Part shown: positions 60,542 through 64,000 of the stretch, one piece after another
How positions within the stretch are numbered: the stretch's first letter is position 1
Layout: every line of letters begins with the position of its first letter
Notes under the pieces: model-generated
Told to the model about the DNA's origin: nothing
The model's database searches: none
What the model saw: only the letters and a program-made list of their open reading frames with translations
Translations under genes and position numbers: made by a program
Assembly: GCA_022425945.1 (NCBI GenBank)
Contig: JAKMEK010000092.1
Location: 1-64,000 of the forward strand
Source: Flavobacteriaceae bacterium
GTDB lineage: Bacteria; Bacteroidota; Bacteroidia; Flavobacteriales; Flavobacteriaceae
DNA length: 64,000 nucleotides
Direction of reading: 5' to 3'

Positions 60542-62575
60542 ATGAGCGAAGAAACCACGGATAACATATCAGGGAACTTTAATTTTGATTTACCCAAAAA
60601 CCGATCGAATGTGATAAAGGTTATTGGTGTAGGTGGGGGAGGAAGTAATGCCATCAATTACATGTTCCAGCAAGGAATTATTGGTGTTGACTTTGTGGTC
60701 TGCAATACCGACGCCCAAGCTTTGGAAAAAAGTAGTGTTCCAATTAAAATTCAATTGGGTGCCTCGCTTACCGAGGGTCTAGGCGCCGGAGCCAATCCAG
60801 AAGTAGGACGTCAGTCCGCACAAGAAAGTGTTGATGCCTTGCACGATTTGCTGTCTACTCAAACAAAAATGGTTTTCATCACTGCTGGAATGGGAGGTGG
60901 AACCGGAACAGGTGCTGCTCCAATTATTGCCAAAATGGCCAAAGAGATGGGTATTTTAACCGTTGGGATTGTTACCATGCCTTTTCAGTTTGAAGGAAAA
61001 ATACGCTTGGAACAAGCGCAGCGAGGGATGGAAGAAATGAAGTCCAATGTCGATTCGCTAATTGTCATTAATAACAATAAACTACGAGAGGTGTATGGTA
61101 ACCTTGGTTTTAAAGCTGGATTTGCTAAGGCTGATGAAGTATTGGCAACCGCTGCTAAGGGGATTGCCGAGGTAATTACACACCATTATACGCAAAACAT
61201 TGACCTTAAGGATGCAAAGACTGTTTTAAGCGACAGTGGATCAGCCATTATGGGATCTGCTTCTTCAGAAGGAGAGAATCGCGCGCAAGAATCAATTGTA
61301 AAAGCATTGGATTCGCCTTTGCTCAATGATAACAAGATCACAGGTTGTAAAAATGTACTCTTGCTGATCGTCTCGGGTGAAGAAGAAATTACCATTGATG
61401 AGATTGGTGAAATAAATGATTACATCCAAAACGAAGCAGGGAACAACACCAATATTATCATGGGAGTTGGAGAAGATCCTGCGCTTGGAAACAGTATTTC
61501 GGTGACCATTATCGCTACTGGTTTCGATTCGGAACAGCAATATGAAATTGTGAATACAGAGGCGAAGAAAATCATTCATGCACTTGAAGAAGATCAAGCT
61601 TTGGTTCACGACTTAACACAGTCGCCTGCTAATCTCGAAACCATTTTTGACACTCCCTTGGAAAAGGTGACCGAAGAAGCTGTAGTGAAGTATACTTTGG
61701 AAGATGAAGCAGAGGAAACGCAGATTCAAGATGAAGTTATGGAATCAGACATGCGTTTTTCGTTGGAAGAAAAAGAAGAAGAGATTTCTCAAGAGATGAT
61801 CAATGAAATTGAGGTAAATGGGCATGAGGAAGTGATCCCTTTATCTGAGATTGAAGTAGTGTCAGAAGTGGTTCCGCCCGAACAGTATATGCCTGCTACG
61901 GCAACCATTGCCGCTGTGGAAGTGAATGAACCAGTTTTTGTGGAATTCAAATTACCAGCGGAAGAAAACTTGAGTTCTATGGAAGTTGAAGATGAGTTTG
62001 TTTTCAATGACATTTCAGCTTTGGTTAATGACATAGAAGTTGTTGCACCAACCCTAGTTGAAGACGAGGAAAAGCAGCAAATCGAATTTGAATTTGAATT
62101 GCCGCTGAGTGCCTCCAGTACAACGGAGGAAGCATCCTCAATTGCTTCTCCTGAAGCAGAGACAGTATTTCAATTAGATGATCATTTTTCTGTTACACCA
62201 TCGCTCAAAGAACTTGAAGAACCAACTGAAGAAGCTATCGATTTTAAAGTAGTCGAGAAAACAGTCTTACCAGTTGGTGATACACAACCCATTTCTTCCT
62301 CGTCTACCAGTCCTTTTGATAAATCCATAGAGGAAAGTATTAGTCAGGAAAATGAAAAACGAAAAGAGCAGTTAAAGCAATTCAATTATACTTTTAAAAA
62401 CAAAATAAATCATATTGAGGAAATGGAGCGTCAGCCCGCCTACAAGCGTTTAGGTTTTGAACCAGACGAAGCCTTGGAGGAGCAATCGCCCTCGACCTTA
62501 AGCCTTGATGCAGACAGCAACGATGATATTCAGTTGCGCTCCAATAATTCATTTTTACACGATAACGTAGACTAA
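60542..62575 (+). CDS. ftsZ: Cell division protein FtsZ with long acidic C-terminal linker
   Basis: 677 aa; [29 protein letters not shown] tubulin signature; about 340-aa acidic extension; terminal NSFLHDNVD. Confidence 0.96.
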   Translation: MSEETTDNISGNFNFDLPKNRSNVIKVIGVGGGGSNAINYMFQQGIIGVDFVVCNTDAQALEKSSVPIKIQLGASLTEGLGAGANPEVGRQSAQESVDALHDLLSTQTKMVFITAGMGGGTGTGAAPIIAKMAKEMGILTVGIVTMPFQFEGKIRLEQAQRGMEEMKSNVDSLIVINNNKLREVYGNLGFKAGFAKADEVLATAAKGIAEVITHHYTQNIDLKDAKTVLSDSGSAIMGSASSEGENRAQESIVKALDSPLLNDNKITGCKNVLLLIVSGEEEITIDEIGEINDYIQNEAGNNTNIIMGVGEDPALGNSISVTIIATGFDSEQQYEIVNTEAKKIIHALEEDQALVHDLTQSPANLETIFDTPLEKVTEEAVVKYTLEDEAEETQIQDEVMESDMRFSLEEKEEEISQEMINEIEVNGHEEVIPLSEIEVVSEVVPPEQYMPATATIAAVEVNEPVFVEFKLPAEENLSSMEVEDEFVFNDISALVNDIEVVAPTLVEDEEKQQIEFEFELPLSASSTTEEASSIASPEAETVFQLDDHFSVTPSLKELEEPTEEAIDFKVVEKTVLPVGDTQPISSSSTSPFDKSIEESISQENEKRKEQLKQFNYTFKNKINHIEEMERQPAYKRLGFEPDEALEEQSPSTLSLDADSNDDIQLRSNNSFLHDNVD

Positions 62576-62577
62576 TC

Positions 62578-63030
62578 ATGGGAATACTATCCAACCTTAC
62601 AGAAGAAATAAAGAATGCCATGCGGGCGAAAGACAGTTTAAAACTAGAGGCCCTTCGTGCTGTTAAGTCAGCTGTAATTCTTGAGCAAACTGCCAGTGGA
62701 GGGGGTGGAGATTTGTCTGAGGAGCAAGAGATCAAACTGGTACAGAAATTAGTCAAACAGCGCAAAGACAGTGCGTCAATTTTCCGTGAACAAAATCGCG
62801 TAGACCTAGCTGAACCGGAGGAAGCACAAGCAAATGTCATCGCTGCATTCTTACCCGAACAATTGTCAGAAGAAAAGGTGACTGCCATCATTCAAGAAAT
62901 CATTTCGCAAACCGGTGCAGCTGGGATGAAAGATATGGGGAAAGTCATGGGAATGGCTTCAAAGCAAATGGCAGGTAAGGCCGATGGAAAAACCATTTCT
63001 ACCATCGTTAAGCAACAGCTTTCGTCTTAA
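62578..63030 (+). CDS. GatB/YqeY domain-containing protein
   Basis: 150 aa; EEIKNAMRAKDSLKLEALRAVKSAV, EAQANVIAAFLPEQLS, GKVMGMASKQMAGKADGKTIS. Confidence 0.93.
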   Translation: MGILSNLTEEIKNAMRAKDSLKLEALRAVKSAVILEQTASGGGGDLSEEQEIKLVQKLVKQRKDSASIFREQNRVDLAEPEEAQANVIAAFLPEQLSEEKVTAIIQEIISQTGAAGMKDMGKVMGMASKQMAGKADGKTISTIVKQQLSS

Positions 63031-63035
63031 TTTTT

Positions 63036-64000
63036 TTACACACTACATTCAATCACAATTTTCCCACGGACTTTTCGGTCCATCATTTCCTCCATAGCTT
63101 TGTGTGCTTTAGCCAAAGGATAGATGGCATGAATGTGCGGTTTTAATTTTCCTTGGGCATGCCATTGCATTAACTCCATGGTATTTTGCATATTGTCATT
63201 GGGAAATTGCATGGCCCAAGAGCCCCAGAAGACACCTACAATTTGGCAACCTTTCAATAAGGCGAGATTCAATGGTATTTTAGGAATTTCTCCAGCAGCA
63301 AAACCAACCACCAAAAAGCGACCTTCCCAAGCAATTGCTCGTAGCGCGGGTTCGGAAAATTTATCTCCAATAGGATCATAAATCACATCGGCTCCTTTTC
63401 CATCGGTTAATTCTTTGATTCGTTTCTTTAAATCTTCTTTGCTGTAATTGATCCCTTCATCCGCGCCATAGGTTTTACACAATGCTAATTTTTCATTTGT
63501 AGAGGCGCAAGCAATTACTCGAGCACCCATACGTTTTCCTAACTCCACGGCAGCTAGTCCGACTCCACCTGATGCCCCCAAAACCACAAGCGCTTCCCCA
63601 TCTTTTAATTGGGATCTATTTTTTAGTGCATGATAGGAGGTGCCATAGGCCATAAGAAAGGAGGCGCCAACCGCATTGTCCATTTTTGGTGGTTTTGGAA
63701 AAACATTTCGTGCAGGGGCAACAACCTCCTCGGCAAATCCACCATTGGCGACAAAACCAAACACTTCATCTCCAACGCTTAAATGTTTTACAGCACTCCC
63801 AACCGATGAAACTATTCCAGCAATGTCACTTCCGGGTGTAAACGGAAGTTCTGGTTTGTATTGATACTTTCCTTGAATAATTAAAGTATCGGGAAAATTC
63901 AAGCTGCAAGCCTTAACCTGAATGACGACCTCTTTTTCTCCCGGACTTAAATTAGGAAGTTCTTTAAGGACGAGTTCTGATGGTGGCCCATATTTTTCAC
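63036..64000 (-). CDS. NADPH:quinone oxidoreductase family protein (zinc-type MDR), 5' end beyond window
   Basis: The frame continues upstream of the TTG at 63902 to the window edge (EKYGPPSELVLKELPNLSPGEKEVVIQVKACSLNFPDTL); LVVLGASGGVGLAAVELGKRMGARVIACAS cofactor fold. Confidence 0.9.
   Translation of the reverse strand, partial: EKYGPPSELVLKELPNLSPGEKEVVIQVKACSLNFPDTLIIQGKYQYKPELPFTPGSDIAGIVSSVGSAVKHLSVGDEVFGFVANGGFAEEVVAPARNVFPKPPKMDNAVGASFLMAYGTSYHALKNRSQLKDGEALVVLGASGGVGLAAVELGKRMGARVIACASTNEKLALCKTYGADEGINYSKEDLKKRIKELTDGKGADVIYDPIGDKFSEPALRAIAWEGRFLVVGFAAGEIPKIPLNLALLKGCQIVGVFWGSWAMQFPNDNMQNTMELMQWHAQGKLKPHIHAIYPLAKAHKAMEEMMDRKVRGKIVIECSV

Noticed and set aside
62394-62891. 165-aa antisense ORF across ftsZ/yqeY
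   Set aside because: Spans two well-supported sense genes and their junction; Ser/Cys-rich shadow translation.
1-64000. CRISPR arrays, IS elements, prophage, toxin-antitoxin or defence islands
   Set aside because: No regularly spaced repeats, transposase/integrase, phage structural, restriction, Cas or TA motifs were seen in any listed ORF or in the intergenic sequence I read.

Overview
The window is about 64 kb of a Bacteroidota (Flavobacteriia-like) chromosome. This is inferred from GldB/GldC/GldJ and PorV homologues, a Bacteroidota-type -7 promoter motif (TAnnTTTG) upstream of many genes, and an FtsZ with a very long C-terminal linker. Nearly everything is dense, core housekeeping DNA: alanine dehydrogenase, a GreA-like factor, tRNA-Val(GAC), a large BNR/sortilin-like secreted protein, murF-gldJ // porV-pdhA-pdhC, manC, an Mla-like ABC pair, a FabH-like KAS III, gcvP, purE-purK, adk-obgE, mpl, radC, aroA, queA, rlmN, a polyprenyl synthase, dnaG, nadE, gldB-gldC, engB, and a complete collinear dcw cluster (mraZ-rsmH-ftsL-ftsI-murE-mraY-murD-ftsW-murG-murC-ftsQ-ftsA-ftsZ-yqeY). 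I see no CRISPR array, transposon, prophage or defence island, and no convincing undescribed multi-gene system. The best second-look signals are: (1) a -1 frameshift at CAAAAAG near the 3' end of gcvP that displaces a fully conserved 42-aa C-terminus; (2) three AGTGG repeats with exact 10-bp periodicity upstream of mraZ, overlapping a putative promoter; (3) an intrinsic terminator-like hairpin directly abutting the murF start after gldJ; (4) a 14-bp perfect palindrome in the gldJ/porV divergent region; (5) an unlisted 57-aa gene; and (6) a UbiA-like protein with one degenerate motif and a possibly leaderless transcript.
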